DNA of 64,000 bases from Pseudomonadota bacterium (GCA_021805545.1 JAJZFB010000031.1:17657-81656); one strand, 5' to 3'; counted from the stretch's first letter, positions 8,618 to 16,831 are shown. The notes: generated by a model not told the origin, from the sequence alone. A program made the numbers and translations.

Positions 8618-10075
8618 ATGGCTTGCATGATCGACGACGATAAGCCGCATGAGGAATGTGGCGTCTTTGGCGCCTGGAACATAACAGACGCGGCGGCCAT
8701 CACGGCACTGGGGCTGCATGCGCTGCAGCATCGCGGCCAGGAGGCAACCGGCATCGTCACCCATGACGGCGTGCGCTTCCATTCCCATAAGGGCCTCGGG
8801 CTGGTCGGCGATAATTTTGGCGACGCGAAGGTGATGGCCGGGCTGCCCGGCACACGCGCCATCGGCCATAACCGCTACGCCACCACGGGCGAGACGGTGC
8901 TGCGCAACGTGCAGCCGCTTTTCGCGGAATTCGAATTTGGCGGCTTTGCCGTCGGCCATAACGGCAATTTGACCAACGCGCACACCCTGCGCCAGGCGCT
9001 GGTGCGGCGCGGCTGCCTGTTCCAATCCACCATGGATTCGGAAGTCTTCGTCCATCTCATCGCCATCTCGCTCTACTCCACCGTGGTGGACCGGCTGATC
9101 GACGCGCTGAAACAGGTTGTCGGCGCTTATTCGCTGGTGGCGCTCACGCATGACCAGCTTATCGGCGTGCGCGACCCGCTGGGCGTGCGCCCGCTCATTC
9201 TCGGGCGCACCCATGGCGCCGAGGGCAAGGCCGGCTGGGTTCTGGCCTCGGAAAGCTGCGCGCTGGACATTGTGGGCGCGGAATTCGTGCGCGATGTGGA
9301 GCCGGGCGAGATTGTGCTGATCGACGATCGCGGCGTGCAGAGCATCAAGCCTTTTACCCCGCAAAAGCCGCGCTTCTGCGTGTTCGAATATATCTACTTC
9401 GCCCGCCCGGATTCGATGATGGAAGGCAGCTCGGTCTATACCGCGCGCAAGCTCATCGGCGCGCAACTGGCCAAAGAGGCCGCGGTGGCGGCCGATGTGG
9501 TGGTGCCGGTGCCCGATTCGGGCGTGCCGGCGGCCATGGGCTTCGCGGAGGAATCCAGCATCGCCTTCGAGCTTGGCATCATCCGCAACCATTATGTCGG
9601 CCGCACCTTCATCGAGCCGACCGACCAGATCCGCCATCTGGGCGTGCGGCTGAAGCATTCCGCCAACCGCGCCATGATCGAGGGCAAGCGCGTAGTGCTG
9701 GTCGATGACAGCATCGTGCGCGGTACAACCAGCCAAAAAATCGTGGAAATGGTCCGCCAGGCGGGGGCCGCTGAGGTGCATATGCGCATCGCCGGGCCAC
9801 CCACCACCCATTCCTGCTTCTATGGCATCGACACGCCAGAACGCGGCAAGCTGCTGGCGGCGCGCAACAGCGTGGAAGAAATGGGCCGGCTGATCGGCGT
9901 GGACAGCCTCGCCTTCATCTCCATCGACGGGCTTTATAAAGCGCTCGGCAAGCCGGGGCGCGATGCCACCGCCCCCGCCTTCTGCGATGCCTGCTTCACC
10001 GGCGATTACCCGATTGCGCTAACCGACAGCGAGCAGCGCAACAACCAGCTCAGCCTGCTGGCCGAACTCAACTGA
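8618..10075 (+). CDS. purF: Amidophosphoribosyltransferase
   Basis: First committed step of purine synthesis (PRPP plus glutamine gives phosphoribosylamine). A short propeptide precedes the catalytic Cys in EECGVFGAW, which should become the mature N-terminus after processing. The glutaminase domain has the HRGQEATG and HNRYATTG motifs; the PRPP motif is VVLVDDSIVRGTT. Four cysteines spaced as in the Fe-S form of PurF are present (FCVFEY, THSCFYG, and FCDACF), so this is probably the iron-sulfur, Bacillus-type enzyme. ATG 8618 follows GAGG by 6 bases; ATG 8627 is an alternative. The last base of the stop codon is also the first base of a palindrome. Confidence 0.95.
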   Translation: MACMIDDDKPHEECGVFGAWNITDAAAITALGLHALQHRGQEATGIVTHDGVRFHSHKGLGLVGDNFGDAKVMAGLPGTRAIGHNRYATTGETVLRNVQPLFAEFEFGGFAVGHNGNLTNAHTLRQALVRRGCLFQSTMDSEVFVHLIAISLYSTVVDRLIDALKQVVGAYSLVALTHDQLIGVRDPLGVRPLILGRTHGAEGKAGWVLASESCALDIVGAEFVRDVEPGEIVLIDDRGVQSIKPFTPQKPRFCVFEYIYFARPDSMMEGSSVYTARKLIGAQLAKEAAVAADVVVPVPDSGVPAAMGFAEESSIAFELGIIRNHYVGRTFIEPTDQIRHLGVRLKHSANRAMIEGKRVVLVDDSIVRGTTSQKIVEMVRQAGAAEVHMRIAGPPTTHSCFYGIDTPERGKLLAARNSVEEMGRLIGVDSLAFISIDGLYKALGKPGRDATAPAFCDACFTGDYPIALTDSEQRNNQLSLLAELN

Positions 10076-10107
10076 TACCAACGGTCATTGAGCATGACCG
10101 TTGGTAT
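10075..10107. repeat. Palindromic repeat A1 (ATACCAACGG family)
   Basis: Perfect 14-bp arms (ATACCAACGGTCAT and its complement) around a 5-base loop, starting on the last base of the purF stop codon. The same arm sequence recurs at 46144-46180, and the outer ten bases (ATACCAACGG) recur at 10153-10199; a half-site is at 18345-18356. It could act as a transcription terminator-like hairpin or mRNA end, but no T-run follows. Confidence 0.85.
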
Positions 10108-10152
10108 AAGGCTTATGCCTGGCGCGTGGCCGCCCCGCCAGCCCCACGCGCG

Positions 10153-10199
10153 ATACCAACGGCTATAAAGGATGAGTCATCCTTTATAGCCGTTGGTAT
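10153..10199. repeat. 47-bp almost perfect palindrome A2
   Basis: Two perfect 23-bp arms separated by a single base. Outer bases are ATACCAACGG as in A1 and A3, but the inner part (CTATAAAGGATGA) is different. An uninterrupted palindrome of this length is expected to extrude a cruciform or form a long RNA hairpin, and is usually unstable unless maintained. Confidence 0.85.
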
Positions 10200-10223
10200 G
10201 AAACGCCCGCGGCCCGCTTGTAA

Positions 10224-10292
10224 GCGCGATGACTTGAGATGCGCTCGCTTTGCGCGCGATTCGAAAGTCTGAATCGCGCTCTCCTTCATCGA
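10224..10292 (+). repeat. Dispersed intergenic repeat B, copy 1
   Basis: About 69 bp reading GCGATGACTTGAGATGCGC then TCGCTTTGCGCGCGATTCG then AAAGTCTGAATCGCGCTCT, ending in CCTTCATCGA. Three further copies are at 18155-18227 (opposite strand), 46132-46239 and 55376-55447. Internal complementarity (for example GCGCGATTC/GAATCGCGC) allows a stem-loop. All copies are intergenic. Confidence 0.85.
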
Positions 10293-10450
10293 GTGTCCTG
10301 AACCGGAAGTTCATTTGATCAAGATCGTTGTTCAGGTTCAGGACACTAGAGCCAAATCCGATCAGCTTGAATCGAAGATTTAAGCTGATCGGATGGAATT
10401 GCTCGCCCAAGCAAATTTAGAGCGTTTCCGATTGATCGGAAAATGCTCTA
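10292..10450. repeat. Cluster of three further inverted repeats
   Basis: Three separate dyads in tandem: AGTGTCCTGAACC at 10292-10304 with its complement at 10335-10347; ATCCGATCAGCTT at 10356-10368 with its complement at 10382-10394; and TAGAGC(g)TTTCCGAT with its complement between 10418 and 10450. Together with A1, A2 and B1 they make a 376-bp block made almost wholly of palindromic units. Confidence 0.8.
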
Positions 10451-10765
10451 GCGGGTAGCCGCACGCCTGTGCCGGCCATGCGGCGCAGGCGGTGTTTTAT
10501 ACGGCACTTACCGCCTCTTTATGCGCCATGTACGGCGCGCGCGGTTGCGCCGCCCTGGTGGCCGCAAACGGGCCGCGCCGGGGTGGACGCAACGGCCACG
10601 GCACCTCCGCCCTCTATCTTGCATATGTATTTTTCTTCAAATTCAGCCCCAAATCTCCTTTTGTTCATGCAAAAAGGGGGTTTTGGTTAAAGTTTTGTGT
10701 CATTTGCGCCACAGCCTTTCCGCAAAGCGAAAACCCTTTTGATTTCGGCTGGTGTGTGTTGGGCC
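10451..10765. other. Intergenic region without a recognisable gene
   Basis: Between the palindrome cluster and the sigma-54-like promoter. Several short overlapping open frames exist, but they lack ribosome-binding sites and homology-like features. The right half is comparatively AT-rich (runs such as TATGTATTTTTCTTCAAATT near 10624-10643), consistent with an upstream activating or enhancer region for the promoter at 10766. Confidence 0.5.
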
Positions 10766-10782
10766 TTGGCATGTAGATTGCC
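10766..10782 (+). promoter_or_regulatory. Sigma-54-type (-24/-12) promoter candidate
   Basis: The sequence TTGGCATGTAGATTGCC has the invariant GG and GC dinucleotides 10 bases apart and matches the RpoN consensus (TTGGCAC N5 TTGCW) at all but two positions. It points at the porin-like gene whose ATG is at 10893, leaving a leader of roughly 100 bases. No activator site was identified. Confidence 0.5.
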
Positions 10783-10892
10783 AAACCGTCAACGTAGAGC
10801 TGGCGCGGATGCAGGGATTTCAACCCCGCCCATCATCGAGTCAGGTTACGTTTTAGGCATCACGTGCAAGTACTGCACAATGAGGAGGCATA

Positions 10893-12038
10893 ATGATTAG
10901 CATTCGTCGTCAACTTATGGGGCTCGGTTTTGCCGCCGCGTCCTCCCTCGTGGCCATGCAGGCAGCCCATGCCATGAACGGCCCGCAGGCAATCACCATC
11001 GATGGCGGGCCGCTGGGTCAACTAGAGCTGAGCGGCGGCGCCGACGGCTATGGCTATTACATCAACAACGCCTATCCCGGCGCCAAGGATCACGGTGCCT
11101 ATATGGGCAGCGGCCTGGTCGAGCTGCAGAAGACCACCGGTGTGCTGCAATACACCATCGAGCTTGGCTCATCCAGCGGCTCAATCGCCCTTGGCACCCA
11201 GCCTTCGCAGGCCACGCTGAACACCTATCGCACTGGCCCGCTGGTCCAGGGCTATATCACCATCGCGCCGCCCAACACGCCGGTCACCGTCTCGGCCGGC
11301 CACCTGCCCTCGCTCGAAGGGTATGAGGCCACGGTAAACTGGTACAACCCGTCGCAGTTCACCACCGCGCTCTGGGCTGTTGAGAACTCCTACTCCACCG
11401 GCGTTCAAGCCGCCCTTACCGAAGGGCCGGTGAGCGCCACCGTACAGTTTGGTGACGGCAACGATACCGGCGTATGGAACTATGGCCAGGCCTTGGTTAC
11501 CTACACCATCAACGCCAATAATGTGCTGAACGTGTACGGCGCCATGAATTTCGGCCGCACCGGCGCGAGCGCCTTCTACTATGGCGGCGGCACCGTTGGC
11601 ACCAACAATGTCTACGTGAACAACCAGATGATCGGCGGCTACTATAGCTGGACCCAGGGCAACCTGAACTTGGTGCCGGAAGTCCAGTATGTGTTCGCCA
11701 AGACCGACCATCTGGCGGGCATCGACAAATCCACCTCCAACCTCGGCGCGGCCGTGTTCGGCGATTATGCCTTCGGCAAAACCCCGTACTCGCTGGGTGG
11801 CTGGGTTGAATATGATAACAGCCAGGGTGGCGGTAACTGGTTCATCGGCCAGCAATCGGAGTTGATCGGCGCCGCCCTGTCGCCGACCTGGCAGTATAAA
11901 GATCTGTTCGCCCGCGCCAATGCGGGGCTGATCTACCTGCTGAACAACAAGCAGTTCTCGCAAGGCGGCAGCTTCGGCAACAATGGCACCAACAAGCTGC
12001 AGTTCACCGGCACCCTGCAGGCCGGCGTGCTGTTCTAA
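10893..12038 (+). CDS. Porin-like outer-membrane beta-barrel protein
   Basis: A 381-residue protein with a signal peptide ending near AHA-MNG (residue 27), followed by alternating short strands rich in Gly, Tyr, Asn and Thr and ending in a C-terminal Phe (AGVLF), the outer-membrane assembly signal. The overall pattern resembles the BBP2/OmpL-type porin-like proteins found in Acetobacteraceae. A strong ribosome-binding site (TGAGGAGGCATA) precedes ATG 10893. The gene stands alone, with a sigma-54-like promoter upstream and an excellent intrinsic terminator downstream, which suggests strong, regulated expression. Substrate unknown. Confidence 0.75.
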   Translation: MISIRRQLMGLGFAAASSLVAMQAAHAMNGPQAITIDGGPLGQLELSGGADGYGYYINNAYPGAKDHGAYMGSGLVELQKTTGVLQYTIELGSSSGSIALGTQPSQATLNTYRTGPLVQGYITIAPPNTPVTVSAGHLPSLEGYEATVNWYNPSQFTTALWAVENSYSTGVQAALTEGPVSATVQFGDGNDTGVWNYGQALVTYTINANNVLNVYGAMNFGRTGASAFYYGGGTVGTNNVYVNNQMIGGYYSWTQGNLNLVPEVQYVFAKTDHLAGIDKSTSNLGAAVFGDYAFGKTPYSLGGWVEYDNSQGGGNWFIGQQSELIGAALSPTWQYKDLFARANAGLIYLLNNKQFSQGGSFGNNGTNKLQFTGTLQAGVLF

Positions 12039-12062
12039 GCCGTTACCCTTACGTTATAATGA

Positions 12063-12090
12063 GGCCGGACCTTCGGGTCCGGCCTTTTTT
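12063..12090 (+). terminator. Rho-independent terminator of the porin gene
   Basis: A perfect 9-bp GC-rich stem (GGCCGGACC) closed by a TTCG tetraloop, followed directly by six T residues, 24 bases after the porin stop codon. Confidence 0.95.
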
Positions 12091-12658
12091 GTTGCACGCT
12101 TCGCGTATAGCGGGCCGTTTCCTCCCTTGCGCGGCAAGGCTGGTAATGTCTCTGTTTGAAATTTCAGCTTTGGGAAGATTTCTGCCCGCCAGCTATAGAA
12201 AAGACTGGCGCTTAAGCGGACAAACTGCCCATTGTGTGCCGGAACCCCAGCAAAGCCGGTGAATGTCAGGGCGTCAATGCCCTCTTTAAGTGATATGAGA
12301 CCGAAGCCGTCTCCATATCCGCCGCCAGCGGAGCCGCTGCTGTGAGCCGTTAATGCATGATGCAGATCACGCCCAATTTAGCCATCCAGCACCGATCTTT
12401 AAGATCATGCCTAAAGCTGTGAAAAACCGCTCTTTTATCAATGATTCTTGTTCGTCCACGCCGTGCAACGTGAAAATATGCTTCGACGCGCCGATCAACA
12501 TGCGCTTAAACTCCTTAGGACAGCTGTTTGATGATGCTCATCGAGCAACCTCATCTTTGCACAACCGATGCCGTGGGCCGTTCCACCCAGCCATTCTCGG
12601 TGCAACTCAACAGGCTGACCATAAAGAGTTACGCCGCCGCGCTCCTGGTTGACACGGA
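12091..12658. other. 568-bp intergenic region, no gene supported
   Basis: Short open frames on the plus strand (12353-12652 and 12528-12776) lack convincing start signals; the second runs into the opposite-strand dehydrogenase gene. The stretch around 12390-12500 is noticeably less GC-rich than its surroundings and could be a decayed gene or a horizontally acquired remnant, but I recognise no protein family. Confidence 0.4.
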
Positions 12659-13585
12659 TCAAGCCCCCAGCGCGGCCTTTATGCCATGGAGCGCCAGAAA
12701 GCCCATGGCGTTGCGTGTTTCCACCGTAGCAGAACCGATATGCGGCAGCAGCACCACATTCTCCAGTTCGCGATAGCCAGGGGCGATCTCTGGCTCGTTG
12801 GTGAATACATCCAGCCCGGCGGCTGCAACATGGCCGGCGCGCAGGGCAGCAATCAGCGCTTCATCGTCCACGCTGGTGCCACGGCCCGTATTCACCACGA
12901 TGGCACCAGGCTTGAGCAGGGCCAGGCGTTCCGCATTGAGCCAGCGCAGCGTGGCGGAGCCGCCAGGGGCGTTCATGGAAAGGAAGTCGATGGCGCCCAG
13001 GAAACTGGCGTCATCGCCATGGTAGATGGCACCCTGCTCCAGTTCGGGCGGCAAACGGTTGCGGTTGCGGTAATGGATTTGCATGTTCAGCCCCTGCGCC
13101 ATGCGGGCCAGCGCGCGGCCAATGCGGCCCATGCCGAAAATGCCAAGCGCCTTGTTGGACACATCGCGCCCGAGCAGGAAGGTAGGGGTGAGACCCTGCC
13201 ATTGCCCGGCGCGCAGAATCCGCTCGCCCTCGCCCGCCCGGCGCGCGGCCATGAGCATGAGCATGAGCGCGGTTTCCGCCGTGGCGTTGGTCAGCACATC
13301 CGGCGTGTTGCAGATTTTAATGCCGCGCGCGGCAGCGGCGTCCAGGTCGATATGCTCCACGCCAACCGATGAGGTGGCGATGACTTTCACCGAATGCGGC
13401 AGGGCGTTTATGAGGGCGGCGTCAAACTTGTCGGTGGTGACACACAGAATGGCGTTCACGCCTTCGATGTTGCCGAGCACGGCTTGCGGGTTGAACGCGC
13501 CTTGCAGGCGCAGTTCGCGGGTTTCGTGCTCTCGCCTGGCGCGCTCCAGCACGGCTTGCGGCATCTCGCGTATGATCAGCAGCAT
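12659..13585 (-). CDS. D-isomer-specific 2-hydroxyacid dehydrogenase (glyoxylate/hydroxypyruvate reductase-like)
   Basis: A 308-residue NAD(P)-dependent oxidoreductase. The Rossmann motif GIFGMGRIGRALA lies in the middle, followed by the conserved NTGRGTSVDDEAL (catalytic Arg region), GLDVFTNEPE (catalytic Glu) and LLPHIGSAT (catalytic His). The start MLLIIREMP at 13585 follows a good GGAGGA site; a longer in-frame reading upstream was rejected. Length and motifs fit the GyaR/glyoxylate reductase group, but substrate range in this family is broad. The ornithine-decarboxylase-like gene on the same strand ends 48 bases before this start. Confidence 0.85.
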   Translation of the reverse strand: MLLIIREMPQAVLERARREHETRELRLQGAFNPQAVLGNIEGVNAILCVTTDKFDAALINALPHSVKVIATSSVGVEHIDLDAAAARGIKICNTPDVLTNATAETALMLMLMAARRAGEGERILRAGQWQGLTPTFLLGRDVSNKALGIFGMGRIGRALARMAQGLNMQIHYRNRNRLPPELEQGAIYHGDDASFLGAIDFLSMNAPGGSATLRWLNAERLALLKPGAIVVNTGRGTSVDDEALIAALRAGHVAAAGLDVFTNEPEIAPGYRELENVVLLPHIGSATVETRNAMGFLALHGIKAALGA

Positions 13586-13633
13586 GGGTTCCTCCGTCCC
13601 GGCAGGATAGCCCGCCGGAACGGCGTTGGCCAA

Positions 13634-14866
13634 TCAGGCCGCTGGTTCGCTGCCCGGCGCTTCCAGCATGGCGCGGTCGCGCACTTCCACCAAAGCCGCA
13701 CGGTCGAACCCGTTAAAGGCCGTGCGCAGGCAGGTGCCATAGGCGCCGAGCTGGCCGATTTCGGCCCAGTCCCCCTCCCGCACATCATCGGGCAAGATGA
13801 AGGGGCCGTTCATTACGTCCAGCGAATCGCAGCTTGGGCCGAAGAAGCCGAAAGCGGCATCCGGCGCGCCGGCGCTGGGGCGGGCGTGCAGCAGGCGGGT
13901 AGGAAAGCGGAATTTCAGCGCCCCGGCATCGGCCAGCGCGCCGTAAACGCCATCGTTAATGTAGAGCATGTTGCCCTTGCGCAGCTGCACCTGCACCACC
14001 ACCGAGCCGCCGCCAGTCACCAGCGCGCGGCCCGGCTCGGCCCAGAGTTTGAGCCAAGGCATGGCCAGGCGCTCATAGGCCGCATCGATTTCCGCCATGA
14101 AGGCGCCGAGCGGAGGTGGCTCCATGTCCGGGTAGGTGGCGGGAAAGCCGCCGCCAATGTCCAGCACATCCACGCGCACACCGGCGGCGCGCATGGCCTC
14201 GCCCGCGAGCGCAATGGCGTCGCGCCAGGCCAGCGGGTCCAGGCATTGCGATCCGGCATGGAAGGCCACACCCAGGCGCCCGGCCAGCGGGCGGGCGGCG
14301 CGCAGCAGCGCCACCGCGGTTTCGAAATCCGCCCCGAATTTCTTGGAGAGATTGATGACGGCGCCGGTTTCCGGCAGGGCGAGGCGAATGAACAAGCCGG
14401 GGCGGGCATCGGCAGTGGTGCCGATTTCCTGCATGATCTTGTCCAGCTCGCTGGTGGAATCCAGCACGAAATCGCGCACGCCGTGCAGCCCCCAGGCCTC
14501 GCGGATGGCGGGGCGGGATTTGACCGGGTGCATAAAATGAATATGCGCGCCAGGAAACAGGCGGCGGACCAGCGTGACCTCGGAGATGGAGGCGCAGTCG
14601 AAATGGCGGATGCCGCCATCCCATAGCGCGCGCAGCACGGCGGGTTCCGGGTTGCACTTAACGGCGTAAAGCACATCGCCATTGAAGGCAGCGGCAAAGT
14701 TTTGCGCGGCGGAGGAAATAACCGCCGGGCGGATGCAGTGCAGCGGCTCGGACGGGCGCAGGCTGGCCACCATCTCGGCCACGCTGGGAAGGGTCTGCGC
14801 CCCGGCACGGAGCGACACACGGCGCTGCAGCGGCGCAATGGCCGCGCGGTTTTCAATCAGGCTCAT
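13634..14866 (-). CDS. PLP-dependent ornithine/lysine decarboxylase (alanine-racemase fold)
   Basis: A 410-residue fold-type III decarboxylase. The PLP lysine is in YAVKCNPEP near residue 70; HFDCASISE, HFMHPVKS and the glycine loop GGGFPATYP are typical of eukaryotic-type ornithine decarboxylases, and the C-terminal active-site Cys sits in GPSCDSLD. Putrescine formation is the likely role. This links functionally to the polyamine uptake and use genes at 40-46 kb, although they are not adjacent. The N-terminus carries about 45 residues before the barrel. Ornithine versus diaminopimelate or lysine as substrate is judged from the GPSCDSLD motif. Confidence 0.85.
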   Translation of the reverse strand: MSLIENRAAIAPLQRRVSLRAGAQTLPSVAEMVASLRPSEPLHCIRPAVISSAAQNFAAAFNGDVLYAVKCNPEPAVLRALWDGGIRHFDCASISEVTLVRRLFPGAHIHFMHPVKSRPAIREAWGLHGVRDFVLDSTSELDKIMQEIGTTADARPGLFIRLALPETGAVINLSKKFGADFETAVALLRAARPLAGRLGVAFHAGSQCLDPLAWRDAIALAGEAMRAAGVRVDVLDIGGGFPATYPDMEPPPLGAFMAEIDAAYERLAMPWLKLWAEPGRALVTGGGSVVVQVQLRKGNMLYINDGVYGALADAGALKFRFPTRLLHARPSAGAPDAAFGFFGPSCDSLDVMNGPFILPDDVREGDWAEIGQLGAYGTCLRTAFNGFDRAALVEVRDRAMLEAPGSEPAA

Positions 14867-15280
14867 GGAGAATGCTTCCTCACAACGCGCCAGTTGGTAA
14901 ATCTAACCCGTAACTGGCACAAAAACAACCAAAACCACGGCGCGTCAGGAGATCAGGCGCGCACCATGTTCAAATGATGTTCAAATGATGATGTGAGGAC
15001 TTCGCATCGTTATAAACCGTATATGCAACATCAAGCGTCTCCCAATTGATCCCGGCCCGGGGGCCGCACGTGACCTAACCAGGATGCGTCTCGTCGTTGC
15101 TGTACCCTGAATATCGGGTTCCCGGCACGTGCGATGCATCTAGCGTCTCCCGCCAAGGAGAACTGGCGTTGCACATACAAGAATTCTCTGTGGTTTCGCT
15201 ATGCTATTTTAGCATAACCCTTATTAGCCCCGGCGTTTATTTATGCAGGCGTTTTTACGCTGCGGCACCGCCGCGCTTTT
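14867..15280. other. Intergenic region with tandem and inverted repeats
   Basis: No gene supported. It holds an 11-bp tandem duplication (ATGTTCAAATG at 14966-14976 and 14977-14987) about 100 bp upstream of the decarboxylase start, two copies of GCGTCTCCC (near 15033 and 15143), and a 7-bp hairpin TATGCTA-ttt-TAGCATA at 15200-15216. Confidence 0.55.
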
Positions 15281-16021
15281 TCAGGCAATGGCGCGGGCGT
15301 GAATCTCGTGCGCGTTACGGTGGCCGGATTCGGCCTGGGTCGTGTCGTGGCGGTGGTCGATGACCATGTAGCCTCGGCCCCAATTAGTCTCGATAAAATC
15401 ATCCACGCCCAGCACCTGCAATTTTTTGCGGATTTTGCAGATGAACACGTCAATGATCTTCGGGTTCGGCTCGTCCAGCCCGCCATACAGGTGGTCGAGA
15501 ATGGCCTCCTTGCTCAGCACCACGCCTTTGCGCAGCGCGAGGATTTCGGCGATCTGGTACTCCTTCTTGGTGAGCATTACAGGCTTGCCTTTGGCATAGA
15601 TCTTCTTGGCGTTCATGTTGATCTCGACCGCGCCGATGCGCAGCGCGTTTTCCTGAAAACCGCGCGAGCGGCGGATGAGGTTCTGGACTTTCATGAAAAT
15701 CTCTTCGTGCGACAGCGCATCGACGATGAGATCGTCCGCCCCGGCCTGAAGCACGCGAAGGCGGGCGGCCTCGTTCATCGCGCGGGCGACGGCGACGATG
15801 GGAGCGCGAACACGGGCCATGCGCAGCTTGCGGACAATATCGAGATCGCCCAGCCGCTCCTCCGACAGACGCAGGAGGATCACATCGTAATCGTAGAATT
15901 TGACCAGATCGAGCGCTTCTTCCGGGTCATTGGTTTCATCGACAATGGCCAGGCGCGAGCGGAGAAAGGCCGTCAAAAGGTCTTTTTTATTTGATATTGT
16001 CTCAAAAGATAATATTTTCAT
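15281..16021 (-). CDS. CtrA-like regulator with a degenerate (pseudo-)receiver domain
   Basis: A 246-residue OmpR/PhoB-class protein. The C-terminal winged helix is very close to the cell-cycle regulator CtrA (KEYQIAEILALRKGVVLSK, HLYGGLDEPNPKIIDVFICK, NWGRGYMV). The N-terminal receiver keeps the CtrA fold pattern (FYDYDVILL, AGADDLI) but has lost the phosphorylation chemistry: the residue aligning with CtrA Asp51 is Arg51, the acidic pair at positions 8-9 is Thr-Ile, and the conserved switch Lys is replaced by Asp. It should therefore bind DNA independently of phosphorylation, or sense another signal. The gene is monocistronic, with an AT-rich upstream region. Confidence 0.85.
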   Translation of the reverse strand: MKILSFETISNKKDLLTAFLRSRLAIVDETNDPEEALDLVKFYDYDVILLRLSEERLGDLDIVRKLRMARVRAPIVAVARAMNEAARLRVLQAGADDLIVDALSHEEIFMKVQNLIRRSRGFQENALRIGAVEINMNAKKIYAKGKPVMLTKKEYQIAEILALRKGVVLSKEAILDHLYGGLDEPNPKIIDVFICKIRKKLQVLGVDDFIETNWGRGYMVIDHRHDTTQAESGHRNAHEIHARAIA

Positions 16022-16319
16022 CGTGGCCTCCAGAAGATTGAATTAAAACTACAACCATAGGAAGAATACGTCAATAATTTAGTTTAATATTCTCGTTAAG
16101 GGTGTATAAATTTAGATAAAATTAACAATATTTGATGCAAGCAAGCCGCTCCGGCACAAGTCGCGCTAAAAAATTCATGAAAATCAGTATGTTGCTGAAA
16201 GCTGCGGCGCTTTGCCTGGGGCGGGGTTCAAGTCCGCTGGCGGCTGAATTTGGCGAGCGCTTTACCCAAACGTCACCATCACGGCCATTTTTAGTACGGT
16301 TTAACAACCGTTTTTAACC
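16022..16319. other. AT-rich intergenic region upstream of the CtrA-like gene
   Basis: About 300 bp, markedly AT-rich from 16030 to 16140. It contains TTAA at 16084-16087 and 16096-16099, spaced 8 bases (one more than the CtrA box). At 16221-16237 there is a T-arm-like GCGGGGTTCAAGTCCGC, but no complete tRNA can be folded. A 61-codon frame (16132-16317) is present without a convincing ribosome-binding site. Confidence 0.45.
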
Positions 16320-16356
16320 AAAAAATTTCCCAGGCGGCCGCCTGCCGCCTGGGAAA
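16320..16356 (-). terminator. Rho-independent terminator of mscL
   Basis: Inverted repeat TTTCCCAGGCGGC at 16326-16338 and its complement at 16344-16356, loop of 5; read on the minus strand the stem is followed by six T residues (16325-16320). It lies 22 bases after the mscL stop. Confidence 0.9.
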
Positions 16357-16378
16357 TTGGGGCGTAGACTGACTTACG

Positions 16379-16831
16379 CTATCTGGTCTTCAGAATGTCA
16401 CGAATTTCCGCCAGTAATGACTCGGTTGGTGTAGCGGCCGGGGCCGACGGGGCTGGAGCCTGGTGGATTTTTTCGATAAGCCGCACCATCCAAAAAATGG
16501 CCGCCGCAACAATAATGAAGTTGAGAACGGCATTCATGAACAGGCCGTAATTGATTGTCACATCGCCGGCCTTTTGCGCTGCCGCCAGGGTGGCGGCGGG
16601 AGCCCCCTTAAGCACGATGAAGTGATTGGTGAAATTAACCCCGCCGGTGAACAATCCAATAACCGGCGTGATAACGTCCTTAACCAGGCTGGTAACAATG
16701 CCGGTAAAAGCCGCGCCGATGATGACGCCGACAGCAAGATCGACGACATTTCCGCGCATGATGAAAATTTTGAAATCATCCACCCATCCAGGGGTCTTGA
16801 TTGGCAGCTTGGGTTTCGGCAAGTCTGACAT
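16379..16831 (-). CDS. mscL: Large-conductance mechanosensitive channel MscL
   Basis: A 150-residue inner-membrane channel that opens under membrane tension during osmotic downshock. TM1 is preceded by the hallmark FKIFIMRGNVVDLAVGVIIG; TM2 is the NAVLNFIIVAAAIFWMV segment; the C-terminal bundle ends LLAEIRDILKTR. Start ATG 16831 is placed by an AAGGAGG site; an upstream in-frame ATG at 16876 would add 15 residues without family support. Monocistronic with its own terminator. Confidence 0.97.
   Translation of the reverse strand: MSDLPKPKLPIKTPGWVDDFKIFIMRGNVVDLAVGVIIGAAFTGIVTSLVKDVITPVIGLFTGGVNFTNHFIVLKGAPAATLAAAQKAGDVTINYGLFMNAVLNFIIVAAAIFWMVRLIEKIHQAPAPSAPAATPTESLLAEIRDILKTR

Noticed and set aside
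10177..10410. 77-codon open frame on the minus strand inside the palindrome cluster
   Set aside because: It is made of inverted-repeat sequence and repeat B, has no ribosome-binding site and no recognisable protein feature.
12353..12776. Two overlapping plus-strand open frames after the porin terminator
   Set aside because: No ribosome-binding site or family motif; one runs antisense into a well-supported dehydrogenase gene.
12686..14977. Long plus-strand open frames opposite the dehydrogenase and decarboxylase genes
   Set aside because: They are antisense shadows in GC-rich DNA; the minus-strand proteins carry complete catalytic motifs.
16084..16099. TTAA-N8-TTAA as a CtrA box upstream of the CtrA-like gene
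   Set aside because: The CtrA box needs 7 bases between the half-sites; here there are 8, and the region is AT-rich enough to give chance TTAA pairs.
16145..16244. 100-nt tRNA (for example tRNA-Sec) at this position
   Set aside because: The ends can pair in an acceptor-like stem of five to six pairs and a T-arm is present, but there is no D-loop GG, no believable anticodon arm and no TCA anticodon in place.
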